DNA from: Bradyrhizobium sp. OK095
Lineage (GTDB): Bacteria > Pseudomonadota > Alphaproteobacteria > Rhizobiales > Xanthobacteraceae
Assembly (NCBI RefSeq): GCF_900109945.1
Contig: NZ_FOBX01000021.1
Location: 1 to 64,000, forward strand
Reading direction: 5' to 3'
DNA: 64,000 nt
Positions 1 through 7,565 of this stretch are shown here, in pieces; position 1 is the first letter of the stretch; the number at the start of each line of letters is the position of its first letter. The position numbers and the translations under genes were made by a program. The notes under the pieces are model-generated. The model was not told the DNA's origin. It searched no databases and saw only the letters and a program-made list of their open reading frames with translations.

Positions 1-74
1 AGCCCCCGCCCATCAACCCCAGCCGCCGCCAATCCTGCAAAATCCCCGGCCAGATCGAGTTCTGCTACGGCTGA
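1..74 (+). CDS. 3-prime end of an unidentified gene (partial)
   Basis: An open frame enters from the left edge and stops at TGA 72-74. The last residues read CKIPGQIEFCYG, a plausible protein end with two cysteines, preceded by a Pro/Arg-rich stretch. The next 170 bases hold a palindromic repeat, as expected after a gene end. Only about 24 codons are visible, so neither family nor coding status can be established; this is an inference from the frame alone. Confidence 0.3.
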   Translation, partial: PPPINPSRRQSCKIPGQIEFCYG

Positions 75-99
75 GTTTCCCCGGACAGCCCTGCGCTTG

Positions 100-215
100 C
101 GGGGAGAGGTCGGATCGCTCTTGCGATCCGGGTGAGGGGGTACATGTCTCTCGACGATCTCACGTGCGGAGAGAGGCCCCTCACCCCAACCCTCTCCCCG
201 TAAGAACGGGGCGAG
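100..215. repeat. Palindromic intergenic repeat
   Basis: The left arm (100-140) contains GGGGAGAGG and GGGTGAGGGGG; the right arm (176-201) carries their reverse complements CCCCTCACCCC and CCTCTCCCC. Inside the left arm is a small hairpin, GGATCGC-tctt-GCGATCC (112-129). This arrangement is typical of dispersed intergenic elements in Bradyrhizobium. It lies between the partial gene and the end of the TetR gene and may fold as a transcript end, although no T-run follows. Confidence 0.6.
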
Positions 216-246
216 GGAGCGCACCGTCGGCGTGGCGCGTCTTGCG

Positions 247-909
247 CTAACGCGCCGCCATCTTCGCCGGCGCCTTGGCCTCGACCTTTCCCGCCGTCAG
301 CGCCATCGTCGCGACACCGACCACGCGCGCGACCACGTCTTCGACGTCATCGAGATCGCATTTGCCTTCCGACAGCTTTGTCAGCCGCTCGCTTTCGCGG
401 ATGGTGTGGTGCGCCATCGCGAGCGCGAAATTGAGGCCCCAATAGATATCGACGTCGCTGCGATCGGGCAGGGCGCGCCGCATGGCGCCGGCGAATTTGC
501 GCAGATGGTCGATCTCGCGGTTCTTGATGCGGCGGATCGGCGGCACGGACTCGATCGAGGCGCGGATCATGAAGCGCGCCGCGGTGGAGCGCTGGTTCTC
601 AGGTCCCAAGCAACCGCGCAAGGTCGGGCCGACCAGTGCGTGCAGGATCACCTCGATCGGCGCGCGGCCGCCGCCTTGCTCTTCCGCCGCCTTCAACTCG
701 CGCAAGCGCTCGCGGTTGGTCGCGATCGAGCGGGTGACAAATAATTCCGCGATCAGCTCGTCCTTCGAGCCGAAATGATAGTTCACCGCGGCCAGGTTGA
801 CATTGGCCGCCGCGACGATGTCGCGCAGCGTCACGTCGCCAAAGCCGCGATCGGCATAGAGCCGTTCGGCGGCGGCGAGAATGGCAGACCTTGTATGATC
901 GCTGGCCAT
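247..909 (-). CDS. TetR/AcrR-family transcriptional regulator
   Basis: The 220-residue protein has the TetR layout: an N-terminal helix-turn-helix at about residues 8-52 (ILAAAERLYADRGF, then VNYHFGSKDEL), followed by a variable, mostly helical ligand-binding region. TetR proteins normally repress nearby genes until a small molecule binds. It starts 318 bp from, and divergent to, the acyl-CoA dehydrogenase gene, so the likely target is that catabolic operon and the inducer could be an acyl-CoA or related acid; this is inference. A GAGGGC Shine-Dalgarno precedes the ATG at 909. The last 15 residues are Lys/Ala-rich. Confidence 0.85.
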   Translation of the reverse strand: MASDHTRSAILAAAERLYADRGFGDVTLRDIVAAANVNLAAVNYHFGSKDELIAELFVTRSIATNRERLRELKAAEEQGGGRAPIEVILHALVGPTLRGCLGPENQRSTAARFMIRASIESVPPIRRIKNREIDHLRKFAGAMRRALPDRSDVDIYWGLNFALAMAHHTIRESERLTKLSEGKCDLDDVEDVVARVVGVATMALTAGKVEAKAPAKMAAR

Positions 910-919
910 GGATGCCCTC

Positions 920-1018
920 TAAAGCGCGATGAGATTGGGATGAATCGTCATCGCGCTTTAGGTTGTTGTTTGCGCATAATCTTTTCGGAAAACCGCTTCG
1001 CACTTTTCCGGATCATGC
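920..1018. repeat. Dispersed palindromic element in the divergent promoter region
   Basis: A perfect 13-bp inverted repeat, TAAAGCGCGATGA (920-932) and TCATCGCGCTTTA (948-960), is followed at 973-1018 by a second imperfect palindrome with GGAAAA and TTTTCC arms, closed by GCAT and ATGC. From memory this composite is a common intergenic repeat in Bradyrhizobium and Rhodopseudomonas. It occupies much of the 318-bp gap between the TetR and acyl-CoA dehydrogenase genes. The remainder (1019-1227) shows only the Shine-Dalgarno GAGGA before 1228; I could not place a convincing promoter. Confidence 0.65.
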
Positions 1019-1227
1019 TTCAGGCGGAGGGAGTTGCAATTCAAACACTTGTATGAAACTATCGTTTGAAGGCCGGAGAAAGTCAATCCGCAATCGAGAC
1101 TCGTTCGCAAACGCGCGATCCGGTTCCGAAGCTCGCAAAGCGCATGCATTCGCGCTTGCGGGCCGTGCGCGGCGGGAGGACAGTCCGGCGCAAAACAGTT
1201 TCGCAAAGAGAAACCGAGGAGCGTCCC

Positions 1228-2463
1228 ATGGATTTCGATCTGTCCCCCAAGCAGAAGGAATGGCTCGACCGCGTGCAGTCCTTCATGGCCAAGCACGTGC
1301 GTCCGGCGGTGCCCGTTTATGACGAGCAGGATCGCACCGGCGAGCGCTGGAAGGTCATTCCTGTGCTCGAGGACCTCAAGAAGATTGCGAAGGCCGAAGG
1401 CCTTTGGAACATGTTCATGCCGCCGAACCAGCATGAGGACGACGAATTCCGCGGCGCGGGATTGAGCAATCTCGAATACGCGCTGTTGTCGGAAGAGATG
1501 GGCCGCGTCACCTGGGCCTCGGAAGTGTTCAACTGTTCGGCTCCCGACACCGGCAACATGGAAGTGTTCATGCGCTACGGCTCCAAGGAGCAGAAGCGTA
1601 AATGGCTGCGCCCGCTGATGGACGGCGAGATCCGCTCGGCCTTCCTGATGACGGAGCCGGCGGTGGCTTCGTCGGATGCGACCAACATCGAGACCAGCAT
1701 CAAGAAGGACGGCGATCACTACGTCATCAACGGCCGCAAATGGTGGTCATCAGGCGTCGGCGATCCCCGTTGCAAGATCGCGATCCTGATGGGCAAGACG
1801 GATTTCAACGCGGCCAAGCACCAGCAGCAGTCGCAGATTCTGGTTCCGCTCAACACTCCCGGCATCAAGGTCGAGAAGATGCTCCCGGTGTTCGGCTACG
1901 ACGACGCGCCGCATGGCCACGCCCAGGTGCTGCTCGACAACGTGCGGGTGCCCAAGGAGAACATCCTGCTCGGTGAGGGCCGCGGCTTCGAGATCGCGCA
2001 GGGCCGTCTCGGTCCGGGCCGGATCCATCACTGCATGCGCACCATCGGCAAGGCCGAGGAAGCCCTGGAGAAGATGGTGAAGCGGCTGACCTCGCGCTCT
2101 GCGTTCGGCAAGAAGATCGTCGAGCACTCTGTGTGGGAGCAGCGCATCGGCGATGCCCGCACCAACATCGAGATGACGCGGCTGCTGTGCCTGAAAGCCG
2201 CCGACATGATGGACAAGGTCGGCAACAAGACCGCGCAGGCCGAGATCGCCATGATCAAGGTCGCAGCGCCCAACATGGCGCTGAAGATCATCGACGAGGC
2301 GATCCAGTCGTTCGGTGGCGCCGGTGTCTCGGACGAAGCGGGCCTTGCCAAGGACTACGCCCACATCCGCACGCTGCGTCTCGCCGACGGTCCGGACGAG
2401 GTGCACAATCGCGCCATTGCAAGGCTCGAAGTTCGGAAGTATGCCAATTCTCCCAAGCATTAA
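1228..2463 (+). CDS. Acyl-CoA dehydrogenase family protein (ACAD10/11-like)
   Basis: The 411-residue flavoenzyme should oxidise or otherwise process an acyl-CoA thioester. Recognisable parts are the N-terminal helical domain (MDFDLSPKQKEWLDRVQSF), the FAD-binding MTEP motif in FLMTEPAVASSDATN at about residue 143, NGRKWWSSG, and a C-terminal LADGPDEVHNRAIARLE segment typical of the ACAD10/ACAD11-like branch. The start at 1228 is chosen over an in-frame ATG at 1066 because GAGGA lies just upstream and MDFDLS is the usual family start. The adjacent APH-fold kinase gene is the partner that is fused to this domain in animals. The natural substrate is unknown. Confidence 0.9.
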   Translation: MDFDLSPKQKEWLDRVQSFMAKHVRPAVPVYDEQDRTGERWKVIPVLEDLKKIAKAEGLWNMFMPPNQHEDDEFRGAGLSNLEYALLSEEMGRVTWASEVFNCSAPDTGNMEVFMRYGSKEQKRKWLRPLMDGEIRSAFLMTEPAVASSDATNIETSIKKDGDHYVINGRKWWSSGVGDPRCKIAILMGKTDFNAAKHQQQSQILVPLNTPGIKVEKMLPVFGYDDAPHGHAQVLLDNVRVPKENILLGEGRGFEIAQGRLGPGRIHHCMRTIGKAEEALEKMVKRLTSRSAFGKKIVEHSVWEQRIGDARTNIEMTRLLCLKAADMMDKVGNKTAQAEIAMIKVAAPNMALKIIDEAIQSFGGAGVSDEAGLAKDYAHIRTLRLADGPDEVHNRAIARLEVRKYANSPKH

Positions 2464-2504
2464 GCGGGAGGGCAGGATCGCGCTCCCGACTTAAGAAACG
2501 ACAG

Positions 2505-2578
2505 GGCATGATCCGTGATCGGATGACCGCTTGACGCAAGTGCAAGAGCAGTTACCGATTAGGATCATGTTCGGACTG
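2505..2578. repeat. Degenerate palindromic repeat between dehydrogenase and kinase
   Basis: GGGCATGATCC (2505-2515) and GGATCATGTTC (2567-2577) form an inverted pair with GATC-containing interior arms. It resembles the GCATGATC/GATCATGC ends of the dispersed element found at 920-1018. No promoter or terminator feature is apparent, so transcription may simply continue into the kinase gene. Confidence 0.4.
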
Positions 2579-2594
2579 AAGAGGGAGCGTCACC

Positions 2595-3653
2595 GTGGCT
2601 GACGGCGTCAGGAAAGACGAAGAGTTCTCGGGCACCAAGCCGGTCGAGGAGCGTCATCGCATCGACGAGATGCGGCTCGAGGCCTGGCTGCGCGACAATG
2701 TCGAAGGCTATGAGGGCCCGCTGGTCATCCTCCAGTTCAAGGGCGGCCAGTCCAATCCGACCTATCGCCTGGACACGCCGAAGCGCTCTTACGTGATGCG
2801 CAGAAAACCGTTCGGCAAATTGCTGCCGTCGGCGCATGCGGTCGATCGCGAATACCGCGTCATCGCAGCCCTTGGAAAGCAGGGTTTTCCGGTCGCGCGC
2901 GCCTATGCGCTGTGCCAGGACGACAGCATCATCGGTTCGGCCTTCTACATCATGTCGATGGAAGATGGCCGGGTGTTCTGGGATCCGACGCTGCCGAGCC
3001 AGACGCCGGAGGATCGCCGGAAAATCTTCACCAGCAAGATCGAGACGCTGGCCAAGCTGCACATGTTCGATCCCACGGCGATCGGCCTCGGCGATTTCGG
3101 CAAGCCCGGCAATTATTTTGCGCGGCAGATCGACCGCTGGACCAAGCAGTATCGCGCGTCCGAGACCCAGCACATTCCGGAGTTCGAGAAAGTCGCCGAA
3201 TGGCTGGTGAAGACCGTGCCGGAGCAGGCGCGGGTCTCGATCGTGCACGGCGACTACCGCCTCGACAACATGATTTTCCACGCGACGGAACCGCGCGTGC
3301 AGGCGGTGCTCGACTGGGAGCTGTCGACGCTCGGCGATCCCATGGCCGACTTCACCTATCTGCTGATGCAGTGGGTGATGCCGGGCCTGGACGGCGCCGA
3401 CCTCAAGGCGCTCAACATTCCGAGCGTGGAGGAAGCAGCCCAGATCTATTGCAACGTCACCAAGATGACGGTGCCTGATCTGAACTGGTACTTCTCATAC
3501 AATCTGTTCCGCCTCGCCGGCATCACCCAAGGCATCGCCGGCCGCGTCCGCGACGGCACCGCCGCGAATGCCAAGGCGCTGGAGTCAGCCAAGCGCACCG
3601 TGCCGCTGTCGAAGGCGTCATGGGAATACGCGCAGAAGGCGGGCGCGGTTTAA
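2595..3653 (+). CDS. APH-fold phosphotransferase (acyl-CoA kinase-like)
   Basis: The 352-residue protein has the aminoglycoside phosphotransferase/choline kinase fold. The catalytic loop reads VHGDYRLDNMIF and the metal-binding motif VLDWELSTLGDPMADF; the N-lobe carries GGQSNPTYRL and YVMRRKPFG. GTG at 2595 follows GAGGGAG. Relatives next to or fused with acyl-CoA dehydrogenases (human ACAD10/11, Pseudomonas LvaA in levulinate catabolism) phosphorylate a hydroxyl on an acyl-CoA rather than an antibiotic, and the neighbour upstream supports that role here. A resistance function is unlikely. The exact substrate is inference. Confidence 0.85.
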   Translation: MADGVRKDEEFSGTKPVEERHRIDEMRLEAWLRDNVEGYEGPLVILQFKGGQSNPTYRLDTPKRSYVMRRKPFGKLLPSAHAVDREYRVIAALGKQGFPVARAYALCQDDSIIGSAFYIMSMEDGRVFWDPTLPSQTPEDRRKIFTSKIETLAKLHMFDPTAIGLGDFGKPGNYFARQIDRWTKQYRASETQHIPEFEKVAEWLVKTVPEQARVSIVHGDYRLDNMIFHATEPRVQAVLDWELSTLGDPMADFTYLLMQWVMPGLDGADLKALNIPSVEEAAQIYCNVTKMTVPDLNWYFSYNLFRLAGITQGIAGRVRDGTAANAKALESAKRTVPLSKASWEYAQKAGAV

Positions 3654-3670
3654 TATCAACTCGCCACTCT

Positions 3671-3724
3671 CGTGTCCCGGACGCGCTGCAGCGTGCAACG
3701 CTGCTGCGCAGAGCCGGGACCCAG
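3671..3724 (+). repeat. REP-like palindromic repeat, copy A
   Basis: An imperfect palindrome bounded by GTCCCGG and CCGGGAC, with GCTGCAGCGTGC and GCTGCTGCGCAG inside. Two more copies lie at 5731-5789 and, inverted, at 5815-5871. It sits in the gap between the convergent kinase and deacylase genes, where it could act as a transcript end. Confidence 0.7.
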
Positions 3725-3748
3725 TCACTTGGCTGCGCCGCTCTCCGG

Positions 3749-4942
3749 CTACCCCTTCACACAATGCGCGATCAGCTTCGCCACAAACCCCGCACACTTC
3801 TCCAGCTCCGCCATTTCCACGAATTCATCCGGCGTATGCGCCTGCGCGATCGAGCCGGGGCCGATCACCACCGAGGGGATATCGGCGATGCTGGCAAACA
3901 AACTCGCTTCGGTGCCGAAGGCGACCTTGGCGTGGTCGTTGCGTCCCGCAAGGCTCTTGGCGAGCGTGACGATGGCCGCATCGGCCGCCGTGTCGAGCGC
4001 GGGATAGTCGAGGATCTCCTCGAAATCGATGCCGCACTGCGGATGTCTCGCCTTCATCGCCGGCTCAAGCTCGGCCTTCGCCCAGGCGACGATCGCATCC
4101 GTCACCTCCCTGGACTCGGTGATGCCGATGCCGCGGCATTCGAAATCCACCGTGCAGGTATCAGGCACGATGTTGAGTGCAGCGCCGCCATGCACGATGC
4201 TGGTCAGCAGCGTCGAGTGCGGAACGTCGTAGAGACTGCCGCGCTCGGCCTGGCCTGCGAGCTTCACCGCGCGGCGACGGATCTCGACGATCAGTTCGGC
4301 CGCATATTCGATCGCATTGACGCCGTCGGGTGCGATCGAGGAGTGGCGGGCGAGGCCGCGGAACGTCGCGCGCACGCCGTGCTTGCCCTTGTGGCCGATG
4401 ATGACCTTCATCTCGGTCGGCTCGCCGATGAAGGCGCCGAGCGGCTTCACTTTCTTCTTCGCGACCTCGCCGAGCATCGGCCGCACGCCGACGCAGCCGA
4501 TCTCCTCGTCATAGGAGATCGCCAGATGGATCGGCGTTGTCAGCTTCGCCTCCAGCATCTCCGGCACCATGGCGAGGCACACCGCGACAAAGCCCTTCAT
4601 GTCGGTGGTGCCGCGGCCGTAAAGCTTGCCGTCGCGCTCGATCAGCTTGAACGGATCGTGGCTCCAGTCCTGGCCGATGACAGGCACCACGTCGGTATGG
4701 CCCGACAGCACGAGACCGGGGCGATCCTCCGGCCCGATCGTGACCCACAGCGAGGCCTTCTGACCGGTCTCATCGGTGATGCGCTCGCCCTTGACGCCGA
4801 GGAAAGCGAGATAGCTCTCGATGTGGGCGATCAGGGGCAGGTTGGTGCGATCGCTGATCGTGTCGAAACCGACGAGGTCGGTGAGGAGGTGGCGAATGCG
4901 ATCGGGGCGTGAGCTCGGGAAAATCGGGTTCGGCATTGTCAT
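3749..4942 (-). CDS. argE: Acetylornithine deacetylase (ArgE), M20 metallopeptidase family
   Basis: The 397-residue enzyme would hydrolyse N-acetyl-L-ornithine to ornithine and acetate in arginine biosynthesis. Metal-site motifs of the M20 family are visible: LSGHTDVVP, YGRGTTDMKGF, SYDEEIGCVG, and a C-terminal GSIAQAHTPDEFV histidine; the dimerisation-domain histidine sits in GLARHSS. ATG 4942 (MTMPNP) is preferred over far-upstream starts because those extend into a repeat; ATG 4936 is an alternative. No other arginine gene is near, so a related N-acyl amino acid deacylase cannot be excluded. Confidence 0.8.
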   Translation of the reverse strand: MTMPNPIFPSSRPDRIRHLLTDLVGFDTISDRTNLPLIAHIESYLAFLGVKGERITDETGQKASLWVTIGPEDRPGLVLSGHTDVVPVIGQDWSHDPFKLIERDGKLYGRGTTDMKGFVAVCLAMVPEMLEAKLTTPIHLAISYDEEIGCVGVRPMLGEVAKKKVKPLGAFIGEPTEMKVIIGHKGKHGVRATFRGLARHSSIAPDGVNAIEYAAELIVEIRRRAVKLAGQAERGSLYDVPHSTLLTSIVHGGAALNIVPDTCTVDFECRGIGITESREVTDAIVAWAKAELEPAMKARHPQCGIDFEEILDYPALDTAADAAIVTLAKSLAGRNDHAKVAFGTEASLFASIADIPSVVIGPGSIAQAHTPDEFVEMAELEKCAGFVAKLIAHCVKG

Positions 4943-5020
4943 TTCTTGTCGGAGGAAGATTGAGGCTGATGTGCTTGCACGAACCATACCAATGTGGCGG
5001 CCGATCGGGCAAATCAACTC

Positions 5021-5113
5021 AGCCCCGTAGCCGGATGGAGCGAAGCGCAATCCGGGGCCGCTGTGTCTGCGCGGATAGAATCCCGGATTACGCTTCGCTC
5101 CATCCGGGCTACG
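5021..5113. repeat. Long inverted repeat upstream of argE
   Basis: The left arm (5027-5057) and right arm (5081-5110) are near-perfect inverted copies sharing GGATGGAGCGAAGCG and AATCCGGG, separated by about 24 bases. It is another Bradyrhizobium-style dispersed palindrome and lies about 80 bp ahead of the argE start, so its transcript would fold in the leader if the promoter lies beyond it. Confidence 0.75.
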
Positions 5114-5154
5114 AGACCTTGTGTTGCCCGACGGGCAAAACACCCAAGCTGCCG

Positions 5155-5710
5155 GTCAATGCCCGCTCGCAAAAATATTCCACTTTACCGAAATTCGGAA
5201 ACGGCGTATGCATCGCCGCAACCCGGCCCAAGGAAGAGGGGCGTATCGCGATCGTCACGAACGCGGGCCGGGCGGCGGTGGACGCTGATGACATCGGCGC
5301 GAAGGCTTTCGCAGGGCGGGCAACCGTGAGCGATGCGCGTCGCGCGCACGACCGGTGTGATCGGCGTACGGCAAAATCGTGTGGTCCTGACGCCCGGGGT
5401 CTGTGCGTCAAGTGTTGCGGTGATGTGGCGGCCCGACCGGGCACGCGCATCAGCCATCCGCAAGGCGACGGGGGCAATAGTGCATCGCTCCCCGGGGAGA
5501 GCACGACATAAGCCGTAAAACCATTGCGCAGGGAAGGCCGGTTGTTAGGCTTCACCTGTATGCCGCTGTGCAAATTCTTGTTGCCACCTTCCGCACAGTG
5601 GACCGTGGGTGCCCGGCCGGCACCCGGTCTTCCCTGCGCCCTCTTTCAATTGAGGGTGAGACGACGAAGCAAAGCTCGGGCGAAATGAGCCGCGAGGATG
5701 AGAAGGTGTG
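5155..5710. repeat. Non-coding relic with dispersed-repeat character
   Basis: No open frame here looks like a real protein: every candidate is Arg/Pro/Ser-rich and overlaps another. The segment 5605-5707 (GCACCCGGTCTTCC through GCGAGGATGAGAAGG) and the region around 5490-5570 resemble intergenic sequences that recur near tRNA and rRNA genes in Bradyrhizobium and Rhodopseudomonas and are often over-annotated as small ORFs. That identification is from memory. Nothing else is visible between the argE leader and the REP copies at 5731. Confidence 0.45.
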
Positions 5711-5730
5711 TCTAATCTTGAACACAGGTC

Positions 5731-5789
5731 TCGTGCCCCGGACGCAGCGCAGCGTCTCTTCGACGGTGCGCTGCAGAGCCGGGGCCCAT
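5731..5789 (+). repeat. REP-like palindromic repeat, copy B
   Basis: Diverged copy of the element at 3671-3724: CCCCGGACGCAGCGCAGCG, then GCGCTGCAGAGCCGGGGCCCA. Together with inverted copy C at 5815-5871 it forms a head-to-head pair separated by about 25 bases. Confidence 0.65.
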
Positions 5790-5814
5790 GTAGTAGCGAG
5801 TGCGGTGGCTTCTC

Positions 5815-5871
5815 TGGGTCCCGGCTCTGCGCAGCAACGCCAAGAGCGTTGCAGCGCGTCCGGGACACGAG
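5815..5871 (-). repeat. REP-like palindromic repeat, copy C (inverted)
   Basis: On the minus strand it reads GTGTCCCGGACGCGCTGCA and ends GCAGAGCCGGGACCCA, almost identical to copy A apart from the hairpin loop. It abuts the stop codon of the SDR gene at 5879, where it may terminate or stabilise that transcript. Confidence 0.7.
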
Positions 5872-5878
5872 AGCTGTG

Positions 5879-6664
5879 CTAAACCGGCTTCCCCGCATAC
5901 GGCATCGACGCCGTCAGCCCGCCATCCACCGGGAATGCCTGACCATTCACATACGACGCTTCGTCGCTCGCCAAAAACAATCCCATCGCGGCGAGCTCGT
6001 GCGGCTGGCCGGGGCGCTTCAGCGGATTGAGCTGACCGATCTTGTCTTGGGTGCCGCGCTCCTTGGCACGATCGAAGATCGGCTTGGTCATGCCGGTCTC
6101 GATCAGGCCCGGGCATACCGCGTTGATGCGAACGCCGGTGCCGGTGAGCGAGTACGCCGTGGTCTGCACCAGCGAGATCACACCGGCCTTGCTCGCGGCA
6201 TAAGGATGACCGCTGGCACCGGCCTTGAGGCCCGCGACGGACGCGGTCAGCACGATTGCGCCGGACTGCTGCTTCGCCATGTGCGGCATCGCGTGCTTCA
6301 CCGCGAGGAACGGCCCGATCAGATTGACGCGCAACACCTCTTGCCACTGTTCCACGGTCTGCTCGCCGAGCGGGACGAGTCCGCCGGAAACGCCGGCATT
6401 GGCCCAGATCACATCGAGCCGGCCATGCGTCTTCACCGCCCTGTCGATGACGGCCATCACGTCGTTCTCGGAGCCCGCATCCGCCATCATGGCTTCCGCG
6501 ACACCGCCGGCCTTCTTTACCTCGTCGACGGTCTCCTTCACGGCCTCGGTGCGATCGACCGCGATCAGTTTGGCGCCTTCCCTCGTGAACAGGAGTGCCG
6601 CCGCGCGACCGATGCCGCTGCCGGCGCCGGTGATGATGACGGATTTGCCTTGCAGACGGCCCAT
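5879..6664 (-). CDS. SDR-family NAD(P)-dependent oxidoreductase
   Basis: The 261-residue classical short-chain dehydrogenase has the cofactor motif TGAGSGIG at about residue 13, an NAG motif (WANAGVSGG), the catalytic YAASK motif, and the usual C-terminal FPVDGGLTA. These enzymes interconvert alcohols and ketones. ATG 6664 is preceded by AGGGAGAAACGC; a GTG at 6685 is the less likely start. It lies divergent to the histidine phosphatase gene in the presumed hydroxy-acid catabolic neighbourhood. Substrate unknown. Confidence 0.85.
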   Translation of the reverse strand: MGRLQGKSVIITGAGSGIGRAAALLFTREGAKLIAVDRTEAVKETVDEVKKAGGVAEAMMADAGSENDVMAVIDRAVKTHGRLDVIWANAGVSGGLVPLGEQTVEQWQEVLRVNLIGPFLAVKHAMPHMAKQQSGAIVLTASVAGLKAGASGHPYAASKAGVISLVQTTAYSLTGTGVRINAVCPGLIETGMTKPIFDRAKERGTQDKIGQLNPLKRPGQPHELAAMGLFLASDEASYVNGQAFPVDGGLTASMPYAGKPV

Positions 6665-6797
6665 GCGTTTCTCCCTTTGGCTCACACGCGGCGCTTGCCG
6701 CGCGACGGAATTTCAAACAGAATTTGAAACAGTAAAGTGTCTTGAGACACGTTCACACCTGACGTACAGCGACATCACACGGGATGGAAGGGCTTCA

Positions 6798-7496
6798 ATG
6801 GCAACCGCAGACAAGCCGAATGTGGTCACGACACGGTGGTGGTGGGTCCGTCATGCGCCGGTGCGCAACGACGGCGGCAACATCTACGGGCAGAGCGATC
6901 TCGCCTGCGACACCAGCGACACCTACGTGTTCAACGCTGTTGCCAAGGTGCTGCCACGCAACGCGGTCTGGTATTCGAGCAATCTGATGCGCACGCACCA
7001 GACCGCGGAAGCGATCTGGGCAGCCGGCTACCCGAAGCCCGCGTCGATGCCATGGGAAGCGGACCTCGCCGAGCAAAATCTCGGGACATGGCAGGGCATG
7101 AATCGCGCCGCGTTCATCGCGAGCCGTCCTGTCGGTTCGAGCTGGTTCGCCGACATCAACGAGCCTGCGCCCGGCGGCGAAAGCTTTATGGATCTCTATA
7201 ACCGCGCGCGCCGCACCATCGAGCGCATCAACAGCGATGCGGCCGGCCGGGATGTGATCGCGGTTGCCCATGGCGGCACCATCAAGGCCGCGCTTGGGCT
7301 CGCGCTCGATGGCCAGGTGGAGAAGGCGCTGTCGTTCGATATCGACAATTGCTCGATCACGCGGCTCGACTATTTTGCGAGTCCTGAACGCAGCGTCTGG
7401 CGGCTGCCGATGGTGAACCAGCAGCCGTGGATCGCAGATGACGCGCATGCGGAGATGCATCAGCCCGCGGGACCGGAAGTCAAGAAGCTCGCCTGA
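6798..7496 (+). CDS. Histidine phosphatase family protein
   Basis: The 232-residue protein has the branch-2-like phosphoglycerate mutase signature RHAPV near residue 18 and the second catalytic histidine in VAHGGTIKAA; NLMRTHQTAEAIW supplies the usual Arg-His pair. Such enzymes transfer or remove phosphate through a phospho-histidine. ATG 6798 follows GGAAGGGC; upstream in-frame ATGs lie inside the divergent SDR gene and were rejected. Its location near an acyl-CoA kinase homologue invites the idea that it removes phosphate from an intermediate, but this is speculation. A cobalamin-pathway phosphatase (CobC-like) is an alternative. Confidence 0.8.
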   Translation: MATADKPNVVTTRWWWVRHAPVRNDGGNIYGQSDLACDTSDTYVFNAVAKVLPRNAVWYSSNLMRTHQTAEAIWAAGYPKPASMPWEADLAEQNLGTWQGMNRAAFIASRPVGSSWFADINEPAPGGESFMDLYNRARRTIERINSDAAGRDVIAVAHGGTIKAALGLALDGQVEKALSFDIDNCSITRLDYFASPERSVWRLPMVNQQPWIADDAHAEMHQPAGPEVKKLA

Positions 7497-7565
7497 AGCT
7501 GTTGTCCGCTCGCGCGGACGCGACGTAAGCTTCGGGCCAATCAAATCATACTCTGGGAGAGAAAC

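Noticed and set aside
2595..3653. Aminoglycoside resistance gene
   Set aside because: APH fold only; pairing with an acyl-CoA dehydrogenase points to acyl-CoA phosphorylation, not antibiotics.
3620..4912. 430-codon plus-strand frame opposite argE
   Set aside because: argE on the other strand has complete catalytic motifs; this frame has none and starts within a REP element.
5109..5573. 154-codon minus-strand frame near the repeats
   Set aside because: Sequence resembles intergenic repeat ORFs that are commonly over-called in Bradyrhizobium; overlaps other equally weak frames.
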